The notes under the pieces are model-generated. The model worked only from the letters and a program-made list of their open reading frames with translations. It was not told the origin of the DNA and did no database searches. Source: Sordariomycetes sp. S80-01Y (Eukaryota; Ascomycota; Sordariomycetes). From it: a DNA stretch of 64,000 nt. The stretch is taken from positions 620,001 through 684,000 of the forward strand of contig JAXQJY010000022.1 in the NCBI GenBank assembly GCA_037042185.1, in the 5' to 3' direction. This document shows, piece after piece, positions 55,096 through 64,000 of this stretch. Every line of letters starts with the position of its first letter. Position 1 is the first letter of the stretch. A program made the position numbers and the translations under genes.

Positions 55096-58000
55096 ATGGC
55101 CGCGGTTTTCGGCGTTGTCGCTGGCGCCGCCGGCCTCATCCCCCTGTGCGAGCTGATGAGGAAGGGCGTCAAAACGATCAAAACCGCGAACAAGAATTTC
55201 GAAGATGCGCCAGCCAATCTGGAGGACCTCGCTGCCGAGCTGGAGTTCTTGACCGATCTTGCCGAGATTCTGGTGACCCGCGAGGTCACAATCAGCCAGG
55301 CATATCCTCGAGGAGCAGCTATCCTGCGGCACTGCGAATGGAGCTGCAAGAGAGTTGTCGACATGCTCGACATCCTCGATACTAAGTACGAAGAGGCGGT
55401 ATCTGCGAGACGATCGAGGAAAACATTGAAAAAGTTCAGCTTTCGGGCATGGGAAGATGATATCGGGCGCTTGAGAGATCGCATGGAATCTGCTAAGCAG
55501 AATCTCATAATGTAGGCAGATTGTCTGTGCAAAGACTCGCTGAGAGCTTCTGGCTGACATGGGTTCTAGTGTCAGCACTCTTGAGATACGTACTAGCGTC
55601 TCCATTCCGCTTGTCGAACCGCCGCCCGGAACGAATGACACGGAAGAAATTGTCACAAGGCATGGCGACACAGAAACCGAACTCAGTAACCAGAAAGAAT
55701 CAGTGGATAATGCCTCATGTTCCACAACATCTCCCAACAATATGCGCAGACGAGCTCGGCTCCGAGACTGCTCAGTTCGTTCTTGCGCTTGTTGTTGCCA
55801 CCGTAGGACGCAACGAGGAAGCCACTCATGGTGGCTTCAATACACTCCAGTGGCGGGACTCTTCTCTATGTGTGACAACAGCACCTGCACAGGATCGACT
55901 TACGGTTTCACCTTGAGGTTAGCCCTCTCTGACCTTGGAATCTCGTGGGCCACTGTATTGCAGTTTCAGGCTTATGCTGGAACGCGGTCTTTCTCCCTTC
56001 GGCCAGCCCTGTGGATGGAACGTGTAGTACCGCACTCTGATCCGGGCTTCAAGCTTTTAAGGGATATATTTGAATTAGTATATAATCCTTTGGGTTCAAA
56101 GGAGAGGATAGTCAGTCTGTACCGAGACGACCCCTCAATTACGCGTAATGTTACCCCATCAGGTGTCAATTATCTCGAGGTAGGGCTTCTATCCCGAGCT
56201 TAACGTGAAGAAAGACTAAAGTGGGTGCAGGCTTTTCTGGGAATGTGCCCTTTGGATGTACAGGAACTTCCCGATTTATTCCTCGTACTAAAGTTCCTTG
56301 TCGAAGACATGGGCTTACTTGCTCACTCGAGCCACTCAAAGTAAGTCGTAGTCTTTGTCGTCAATATGTCTAGTGATGGATATGATACATTCTGACATAT
56401 CGTTTACGAAGGTTACTTGGTACATGCGTTGCATTTTCAACTAGTACAGGGCCTGACATTGCGCAATATCTCGTCAACGCTGGACTGGATCCCCTGGAAG
56501 TCGACGTGACGGAACTTTTATGTCGGTTTGAACATTGTTTAATGGGGATGTGTTGCCGAAACCTCACAGGACTTCTGGTTCCTCTGTTCCATGTGAGTTC
56601 TTATAGTTGGAGAACATTATGTGAAATAGCTTCAGGTTTGTGTACAGTTCTCGTTATCTCTCACCGGCTCTACTCAGCTCTTTCTGTTAGGGGACCAGAG
56701 GTATTGGCACCAGTAGCCACATTTGTTAAAGGCCTTCCCGACGATTTGTTCTAACCTACAAAGCAGATCACACAGGTCTCCCGAGCCTTCACGAGGCTAT
56801 CATTGGAGGAACGAATCGATTCGAGATAGAGGAGCTGATCCTTGAATCAAAACAAGACCAGACAAACTCACTTGGCCAGACACCTTTGCATGCTGCCGCG
56901 ATGTTTGCGCCGCATATGATGGGCATCTTCATCAACGCCGGCTTCAGGCTCGACATATCGGACAGGTTCGGTTTCACTCCTCTCGCATGGGCATGCAGTG
57001 AAGCTGGTTATGTTGACTGCGAAGCACTCGTTGCGGCTATTGAAGCTGCTGTTGACACAGGGATGTATGACACGGAAGCGATCCATGAGATGTGGGCGCA
57101 CGTAACGCAGGTGTTCGTCCACAATAGGCGGCTTCCGCCTCTTTTGATAGGCGTCCAGTCACTTCGGCGGGCCGGATTCCACGCATTTGCGAAGAATGCG
57201 TGTTTTGACGCCTTGGCGAACTTCGTGAGATTTGATGAGGACGCTGGAAATGGCTCCAGCCAGTATGGACCGCAGATCAGTAAGTTACTTGACATAGCCT
57301 TACCAGACCTTCAGCAAAAGACTGCACGGAAAAATGAAGCAGCATCTGAGGATGATGCGAGATGCCGAGTTAAAAACGCATCCTGGTTGGTGCTGGAAGA
57401 AGAGAAGCTGCAGAAGCACCAGAATTCGGTTGCGGATTGGCTCATCGGAAGCCTCAGACTTGCCTCGCACGCCACTACTCTGATCAAGCACGGGTTTGAT
57501 CTAGCCGGGTACCTAAGCGCGTGTAAGAAGAACGCGTTGTCGATGGTCTTTTTCTATTCATCTACGGAGTTCAAGCCCGAGGTGATACAGGCTTTGCTGG
57601 ACTGCGGCGTTGATCCCAATCACCAGGACCATCGTGGACATACGCCTCTCCACTTTTTGTGCAGTCCCACTAGTTGGAACTCATTGAATGACCTAATCGA
57701 GGCTCAATGTATATCCAAATTACTTGCAGGTGGCGCATCCCCCACGATCAGAGACAGCTGCAGGTGCCCCTGCGCACCCAACGGCTGCCTCGCCACACCG
57801 GCGGAGGACATCGTTTCCAATGGCGATCTACCTCTTAAAGTAATACTTCAGCTTTCGATCGTCGAAATGCATTCACGTCCTAAAGGTCGCGAGATTTTGT
57901 TGGCTTTGATACGACGAGCAAAACATGATCTGACAGGAATTCCACATGTGTGCTGTCTCAGGAATTCAAAGGGGCGTCGTGACTTCGCGCCACCTCTCCC

Positions 58001-58626
58001 ATCGGATGACATCGATGAAATTTTGGAAGATGAAGAGGAATTCATTCGCAACCTAGACCTTGATATGGAGTCGCATGAAGAGCAGATGTTCGAGGATCTT
58101 ATTGAGCACTGGTATCACTTGATAGTGATCTCGCAGCAGAGAAGACAAGCTGAGGTAAAGCAAGAGGTATACACCAGGCGCTGTGTACTCGTCATTCGAG
58201 ACTGGAGACTGATCACTCCAGGTCACATTAGAACAGTTCGGCAAGCTTGTTCAGCCGGAAGAACGCCCACTCTGCCAAGCAACCAAAAGGAAGCTGGCTA
58301 TGCAAATTTGTTTACATGATATGTACCTCCACAACCAGCAGCCTTCAACTCGCAGCCATTGCAGAGACTGCTCACTTGATGTCCCTGGAGACGTGGCAAA
58401 TTGGTACCCGCTACACCGATCGAGAATACTTCGACTTAGTCGAGTTTTGGGCATCTCCGGTGATCTTATACGAAACGTCTACTGGAAGGTCCTTTCAATG
58501 AGCCCTCGGGAATTGGGTATGCCCCGTTACACCATTTTGATTGGATCAGAAGAGCGTGAACGAAAAAGTCTATATGTTGAAACTTTTGTGAAGGCTTCTT
58601 GTGACCCAGGGGCGGCAAGGGCTTAA
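55096..58626 (+). CDS. STAND-N-type/ankyrin-repeat fungal protein, multi-exon
   Basis: Exons supported by phase: 55096-55511, 55570-56179, 56231-56340, 56412-56592, then a frame from about 56766 to 58154 and 58222-58626. The join between 56592 and 56766 could not be settled. The N-terminus MAAVFGVVAGAAGLIPLCELMRK is the fungal N-terminal helical domain found in front of NACHT/STAND and ankyrin proteins. A middle block (RRRARLRDCSVRSCACCCHR, YGFTLRLALSDLGISWATV, FSLRPALWMERVV) is shared by fungal ankyrin proteins of unknown role. Ankyrin repeats include GLPSLHEAI, GQTPLHAAAMFAPHMMGIFINAG and GHTPLHFLC. No NACHT NTPase is present. A role in self/non-self recognition is only guessed from the family. 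Confidence 0.72.
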
Positions 58627-59876
58627 TCAAAAGAGATAATGTTATTGATTGTTTTATAATTTAATCGCACATCAATTTCGTCCAAAAGCTGATCGTAGAT
58701 GTCAAATTCATAGACTCGGGCTTCCTGTCTGGTTTCTGGGTCTTTGGCTTGCTTCGCCGTCTTTCTAAGCCAGCGGGTTTTTCGCACATGATTCAAGGAC
58801 AAAATACCCCAAATTATGCGATAAACGCACCCGAAAAGTGCCTAGGGGCCACGACCACTAACGCATGGCTTGAAGGATCATTGGCCCAATACTGATGAGC
58901 TGGCAATGAGCTCCAAATAAAGACTGTCCGCGCAGCAGGCACAAATATATAATCACCAAGCTTGAAGAAAGCAGATATGAAGATCTCGTCGAAGACTTCA
59001 AAGTGAACGACACGAAGCTAAGCAGTGCCTAATCGAACGAACTAAGTGATCTTCTAATGGTGTTTGATGACTACAATTTTATTTTAAGATGCCGATGGAG
59101 GATCAGTTGGGGCACGGATTGGAGAGCATCCGGCGCAAACCAAGAGGCTAGAGAAAATAAGGGTATCTTGGGCTTGACTATAGACTGTTCGGTACTTTAT
59201 GTCACAAAGCTTACCGTCACAAACGATCTGGAGCTCTCCAAGGACGTATCGAAAGTGATCAGAAAAGCCAGGAAAAGCCCTTTCACCAGCGCAGGAGCAG
59301 CTGACACCGTATTCACAAACTCTAGTACAGAAACAGACACTCTCTAAGGTATTTATGCATGCCCAGATGAAGAAAAGTCTCTTCACTCCTTTGGAGCGGT
59401 GCGAGTGTCAGGTGTTGTGCCCTTTGCTCTTTAGCTACACGGCCGTCCTGACACATTGATAGTAGAGACCGCTTTTCCTGTCAAGCCCATCTGGCCTGCT
59501 CAAGAGCACCTGAGTTTCGGTACAGCTGCGTCTTGTCGCAAAGAGGGATCTGAGGTAACAAAGGATCAAGTTGCTGCAACGGAAGGTATCATGCTAGCCA
59601 ATTGAGTTTGATCACAAGCGACATGTCATTTGCAATTACCGATGATGAGTCAAAGCATGTGTGAGTTTTCAATTGGGATTGAAGGGGCCATTCAGGGCAA
59701 AATAGCATAGAGCTACAGTCTAAAAGTAGGCATATGCTCTCACCAGGTCTCAGTATATACTTCACCAGAGCAAGCCATCTTCAGCGCTACCAACAACATC
59801 ACGCTTAAATCGTCATCCTTCCCAACTTTCTTATGGTCACCCTTTTCACACTCGTCCGTCATCCTCAGACAAGGGT
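58627..59876. other. Intergenic, 1.25 kb, A/T-rich
   Basis: Lies between the converging ankyrin and surface-protein genes. Only ORFs up to about 100 codons on both strands, without family features. No gene supported. Confidence 0.4.
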
Positions 59877-60824
59877 TTACAGAGCAAAGGGCAAAACGGC
59901 GGCGAGACCAGCCAGCATAACCGGCACAGTAACACCATTCGCGGCATCAGCTCCGCCACACTCATCATCATCACCACCGCCGCCACCACCACCGCCTCCG
60001 CCGATGCTACCACCATCTCCGCCCTTACCACCCTTACGCTTGCAAAGCGAGGATCCCTCCTCATCGTCGTCCTGAGCCTCGTCGTCGTCAACTGTGTCAT
60101 CGCCATCGGTGTCGTCGTCCCCAATGGAGTCGTCGAAAGTGGGAAGAGAGTAGGAAGAGGCCGTAGTAGGGGTAGGAGAACCGAGAGTGTACTGCGGCTC
60201 GTCGTCCTCGTCGTCCTCGTCGTCAGATCCACCGAGGCTGACGGTGCAGGTACCGTCACTCTCGCAGGTCTCGCCCGCGTCACAGTAGTATCCGTCACCG
60301 CAGCAGACGCTGTCCGCAGGAATGCAGTAACCGTCGCACTCGTCCTGGAAGGAATAGCAGTTGCCAGAGCCACCGAGCGTCTCGTCTTCACCACCATCAG
60401 AGCCGGGCTCGCAGTATCCGTCGCTGGTGCAGGTATCTCCGCTGTCGCAGTAGGCTCCGGCATCATCGCAGCACACCGAGCCGGTTGGGATGCAGTAGTC
60501 TCCGCATAGCTCCTTTCCAGCGTTGCAACCAGTCGGGTCACCAGAGCAGGTCTCGCCCTCTGGGCAGCATCCGTTTGCCTGGCAGTAGTCACCGGCGTCG
60601 CAGTACGAGCCGTCGCCGTCGGAGCAGCAGATGCTGCCGCTGGGGGCGCAGTATCCGTCACAGGTCTCTTCAAATGAGCTGCAGGAGGCGCTGACGCTGA
60701 ATGCTGCGGAGTTGGCTCCAGGGAGGAGAAGGTTGGCCTGGGAGCCCTTATGGGCGGTGAGACCCAGCAGCTCGCGGCCTGCAGCGAGGCCAGCGAGGCC
60801 GATTAGGAAGGAGATGTGAACCAT
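59877..60824 (-). CDS. Cysteine-rich GPI-type cell-surface protein with three repeats
   Basis: 315 aa in one exon. It begins MVHISFLIGLAGLAAG (signal peptide). Three repeats of about 45 residues share C-DGYC/GDYC-xP-S-CC-D-xYCDAG-x-C: they start near SFEETCDGYCAP, GKELCGDYCIP and QDECDGYCIP. Then follow an aspartate/glutamate-rich stretch (DDEDDEDDE), a serine/threonine-rich segment, a second acidic run, KRKGGKGG, a 10-glycine run, and a hydrophobic end (VTVPVMLAGLAAVLPFAL) that fits a GPI-anchor signal. The repeats resemble small disulfide knots seen in fungal wall proteins. No catalytic residues are seen. Adhesion, metal binding or wall shielding are guesses. A CTTATAAG at 60955-60962 lies about 130 bp upstream. 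Confidence 0.85.
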   Translation of the reverse strand: MVHISFLIGLAGLAAGRELLGLTAHKGSQANLLLPGANSAAFSVSASCSSFEETCDGYCAPSGSICCSDGDGSYCDAGDYCQANGCCPEGETCSGDPTGCNAGKELCGDYCIPTGSVCCDDAGAYCDSGDTCTSDGYCEPGSDGGEDETLGGSGNCYSFQDECDGYCIPADSVCCGDGYYCDAGETCESDGTCTVSLGGSDDEDDEDDEPQYTLGSPTPTTASSYSLPTFDDSIGDDDTDGDDTVDDDEAQDDDEEGSSLCKRKGGKGGDGGSIGGGGGGGGGGDDDECGGADAANGVTVPVMLAGLAAVLPFAL

Positions 60825-62865
60825 AGTGAATGTTGGAGATGTGCGGATGTCGTTGTAAGAAGTCGAGGGGGATATGAACGAAAGACTGTCCTCAGCTTGA
60901 CGGATGGACCGCTGGGAGAAGATCAGGAAGAAGTCGCATCAGGGGCTCGGCGAGCTTATAAGAAAAGCACGCCCATCAACCGAGAACGAGAAATACGTGT
61001 TCAGCCCTGCCGCTAACCCAACCGACATTCACGCATGCACGCTTTCGTGGGGACGAGTTGTGAGTGTGCCTTGAGCTTACCAAAATTGACATAGCTTGGC
61101 AGTTAGTTGGGGGGCACGTTGGAGAGCAAATTTCAGGGGCTGTGGGACGATGCGGTCTATCTTTACACCATCTTACAGCCCGTGTAAGTGACTGCCACCC
61201 CTAAATAGCGCACCCTTTCCACGAGGACTTGGGTGACGGCAGATAGAACGTGGCATACCGTATGGGCTTCCCAAGACAAACATCTGAATCGCACTCTTCA
61301 TCTTTCCTTTCACGGCGTGCTGCCTTGAATCTCTGCGATCTTTGGCGCTTGCTCAAGGGCAGGGGTAACGGCGGATAACCTTGAAGATGAGCTTACTTGG
61401 TAGCTCAGCGCCACCCCATGCAACCATAGATTTGCATTGCGATCTGCAGCAAGCAGTCAGGTTCTCGGCTCATCGTGAAAGGCTGCTTCCCGAACCCATT
61501 TCAGAGGTCTTTGCTTTGTTCGTGGACATTTTCCAAAGCAAAAGACGTACATCTAGGCATCGAGAGCCGCACATCTCCGACTCTCCCTCCCTCGACGCTT
61601 CTGCGAGGCACCCGAAGACAATTGCTGGCTGCGCTCATGTCGCCAAAGATCGCATTTTGCCGGAATGTGGGCGTTGCGGCATCGCGGCATCCTGGCCAAG
61701 ATTTTCAGGGCTGAAAAGCCTCCGCATCCCGGGCCTTTCCTTTTGCAGCCTGGCATCTTCTTCAACGGCGCCGCGTCCACCAATGAGTGCCTCGAGGGAC
61801 GATCCTCCAGGAGCTGCAATTTTAAGCAGCGGATTGTGGCGTTCAGTGTTGGTCGTTTATCTCGGGTGAGGCCATGTGTCTATACTTAGGGAAGCCAACC
61901 AAGGCGACTCGTAGATTTACATCCAGTCCTCGTTGTGAGCTTAGATGCGGCAGCTCCCAATCCCTACTCCGCACAGTTTTCCCAGTACGGTTCGTCGGGG
62001 CATCATCCTTCGCTACCCTCGGGTGCCTGAGTCGCTCAACCATGTGTAAGACCGATTGCACATAAACGCAGGTCGTCTCTCCTCTCTTCGAGCTTGCCAT
62101 CAGAGGGCTGTCGATACGCTCAGTTCGATCAGTTGACTCAATGGGACGCGGTGCGCTCTGCGACGTCCGTCTAGACTCCAACTCGTGCGTATCTAATTAG
62201 GTGGAGTGGGAAATGCTCGCCGTCGCCGTACTTCAGGCACCACAATCAATCTCGCGCTGCTCTGACTGAGTGGTACTGGTGTTGCGGACGGGAAGTACTG
62301 GTTGCCAAGCTCACATACCCCTGATGGGTCCCTTTGGAGCTTTTGAAGAGGGTGAGGGCAGACCATCGGTCACGATGAAAGCTCCGTGGGCGTGTGTTCA
62401 ATAGCGATAGCTTGAGACGCTATACCGCCGGCTAGGCAGTCATGGGTGCTGCTCCACCCGCTGCGTAGTGTCTGGGAGCGCGAGCCAGCAACGGAGGACG
62501 ATGAGGAACGCTCTTGGGGGAAGATGGGATGCTTTCTATGAGTGTCGTTCTATTTGGTCCCTCGTAAGACTTTGATAATCTGGTGAGCCACCTATCACGC
62601 AGTTACGGACACGGCCCGACAGGCATGAACGCTATGAGGAAGCATTGGTACTGCTAGTGTTGTCTCTAAAAACAGCACGTTGTGTTTATTCAAAGAGTGT
62701 TGCACCGCAAACGCCTGAACTCCGACTTTCCCAACACTGTCGAATGATCACCCTCTGACTCGATATCGCTGTCACAAAGGCAGCGTGTGCGCCTTTCGCA
62801 AGCAGATGTCAGACTTTGACCCTAGAACGAATCCAACCAGTCCGTCTCGTCAATTCACCGACCCC
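60825..62865. other. Intergenic, 2.0 kb
   Basis: Carries the promoter of the surface protein (CTTATAAG at 60955-60962) and the 3' side of NIP7. An open stretch of about 160 codons at 61381-61869 (plus) has no family features and unlikely codon use; not called. Confidence 0.4.
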
Positions 62866-63435
62866 TTATCCCGTCGAGAACAGAGCGTCTTCGTCGCGCA
62901 AGTACTCTCCACAGTCCGCTTGCCTGAAGCAAACAATGCCTGTCGGGTCCAACCTCCTAGCCTCAGCCGTGCTCCTTGCCGTGACACCAAAGCCCAGCGG
63001 TACGTCGTCCATCCCGTACACAATAATCCCTTGGTGCTCCGGGCAGTCCTCTGAGTACCTCCCGACGTGCGCCTTGACGATGTTCGACCCGTACAGGAAC
63101 GGCATCACACCGTTGGGCCTGATCCAGATCTTATGCCTGGCGTGCGGCGCAATCACAGGCAGGGCAGTGATGTGCAGCCTGAACTTGCCCGTCTTTGTGA
63201 ACTTGCCCACGCATACTCCCAGCGACAGCAGCTTATCCCTCGAGATGGACGTGGCGATGTTGGCGAGCGAGAGCAGGACGTAGTAAACGCGACCCTGGCC
63301 CGACAGGCGGAAAACGTAGCGGTCGGCGTTTGGGGAGTTGTCGAGGGGCGCGATGAGGTTTTTCAGCGAAGGGCCGGTGTAGTCGGCCAGCTTCTTGAAC
63401 AGAGTCTGCGTCTCTGATTCCGTGAGCGGACGCAT
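62866..63435 (-). CDS. NIP7: 60S ribosome biogenesis protein Nip7
   Basis: 189 aa in one exon. It begins MRPLTESETQTLFKKLADYTG and continues YVFRLSGQGRVYYV, RDKLLSLGVCVGKFTKTGKFRLHITAL, HKIWIRPNGVMPFLYGSNIVKAHVGR and QGIIVYGMDDVPLGFGVTA. These are the N-terminal alpha/beta domain and the C-terminal RNA-binding PUA domain of Nip7, needed for 27S pre-rRNA processing. Length is close to the usual 180 aa; the end (EYLRDEDALFSTG) is typical. The ATG at 63435 gives the conserved start; an upstream in-frame ATG at 63528 is rejected. Confidence 0.95.
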   Translation of the reverse strand: MRPLTESETQTLFKKLADYTGPSLKNLIAPLDNSPNADRYVFRLSGQGRVYYVLLSLANIATSISRDKLLSLGVCVGKFTKTGKFRLHITALPVIAPHARHKIWIRPNGVMPFLYGSNIVKAHVGRYSEDCPEHQGIIVYGMDDVPLGFGVTARSTAEARRLDPTGIVCFRQADCGEYLRDEDALFSTG

Positions 63436-63889
63436 CGTGGCGGATTTGTGGTGGTGCTGGTGGTGAATGAAGTTTCGGCGTCGAGAAATCGCAATGGAGG
63501 TTGGAGGAAAGAAAAAAAAATGCCCCACTGTCCCGCGATTGTGGGGCGGGCGGAATTGGGCCGCTGGTGCAGGGTAGCGGTTTTCCAGGCCACCCCGTCA
63601 AGGTCGAACTTGACCGGGCAAAAATATTGCGAATATTGCGGATCACAGGGTCAGAATTAAGATGGAAATCCTCAGTTACCGTCTCTATCTTTCTGATTAC
63701 ATACATGCTGTTCTCGGTGACTGCAATGTCCTTGGATGTCAAATGAGACGCTGTATTGATCAATGACCTTGATATTCTACAGTCACCAAGCACAATTAAA
63801 TCGTTGCGCTCACTTGCGATGAATCCAAAAGGCCAATTACCTTGCATTCGCTATATCTACATTCCTTATTTCAACATCCGTCCGTTCAT
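63436..63889. other. Tandem intergenic region
   Basis: 454 bp upstream of NIP7 and downstream of the partial right-edge gene. It should contain the NIP7 promoter. Nothing else seen. Confidence 0.4.
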
Positions 63890-64000
63890 CTAATAGTGGA
63901 TTTTGCCAACGCCAACGCCAAGCCAGACGAGCGGCTTGACCATGAAAAGGGGTGTGAGCTTGTACTTGTAGTCGGCCTTGGTGAAGTCGCCAACCTGGGT
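63890..64000 (-). CDS. C-terminal fragment of unidentified gene, cut by window edge
   Basis: The minus strand is open from the right edge to TAG at 63890-63892: 36 residues including FTKADYKYKLTPLF and KPLVWLGVGVGKIHY. The aromatic, hydrophobic end could lie beside a membrane. Codon use looks like coding DNA of the neighbours. Too short to identify. Confidence 0.5.
   Translation of the reverse strand, partial: TQVGDFTKADYKYKLTPLFMVKPLVWLGVGVGKIHY

Noticed and set aside
59846-60673. 275-codon Ala/Thr-rich frame on the minus strand
   Set aside because: An alternative frame of the repetitive surface-protein gene; the frame with signal peptide, cysteine repeats and GPI tail is the real one.
61381-61869. 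162-codon open frame in the 2 kb gap
   Set aside because: No recognisable features and overlapping ORFs in other frames; codon use unlike the neighbours.
1-64000. CRISPR arrays, rRNA, intact transposons or virus-like elements
   Set aside because: No regular repeat-spacer pattern, rRNA sequence, transposase, reverse transcriptase, integrase or capsid-like reading frame was seen.

Overview
The window looks like nuclear DNA of a filamentous ascomycete (Pezizomycotina, most likely a Sordariomycete). The genes carry short introns of roughly 48-90 bp with GTAAGT/GTGAGT-type donors and CTAAC/CTGAC-like branch sites. The families are also typical of this group: two Zn2Cys6 regulators, an NmrA-like protein, a STAND-N/ankyrin protein, small secreted cysteine-rich proteins and a GPI-type surface protein. 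Most exon joins below were deduced by hand from splice signals plus reading-frame phase, so coordinates of multi-exon genes span start codon to stop codon with introns included.

Left part (1 to about 34 kb) is accessory and catabolic in character. It holds a 5'-truncated SDR, a Dabb (stress-responsive A/B barrel) protein, an NAD-dependent epimerase-like protein, a sugar-porter MFS transporter, an acetoin/diacetyl-reductase-like SDR facing a butanediol-dehydrogenase-like MDR, a second zinc MDR, a Baeyer-Villiger monooxygenase, a hypothetical protein, a peroxisomal (C-terminal SKL) 4-coumarate-CoA-ligase-like enzyme, a Zn2Cys6 regulator and an NmrA-like protein. Then come a divergent pair of aryl-alcohol-type dehydrogenase and aldehyde dehydrogenase, and a DHA2 efflux transporter divergent from a second Zn2Cys6 regulator. 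No PKS, NRPS, terpene synthase or DMATS backbone is visible, so I read it as a catabolic/detoxification neighbourhood (possibly aromatic or phenylpropanoid compounds, ketones and small diols) rather than a classical secondary-metabolite cluster.

Middle (34.4-38.2 kb): three unrelated small secreted cysteine-containing proteins lie close together, with a further small two-exon ORF between them. This is an effector-like patch. It is followed by a secreted M14-type metallocarboxypeptidase.

Right part (41-64 kb) is mostly conserved housekeeping: YAR1-like ankyrin protein, SPO11 (with an apparent in-frame stop), lanosterol synthase ERG7, SGT1, gamma-butyrobetaine dioxygenase, tRNA-splicing endonuclease SEN2, ceramide glucosyltransferase, a STAND-N/ankyrin protein, a triple-repeat cysteine-rich GPI-type surface protein, NIP7, and the C-terminal end of an unidentified gene cut by the right edge. 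The accessory/core transition near 38-41 kb is itself notable. No rRNA, tRNA, CRISPR array or intact mobile element was recognised. One decayed coding stretch lies at about 22.9-23.3 kb, and a second possible one lies in the gene-poor 26.9-29.2 kb stretch.
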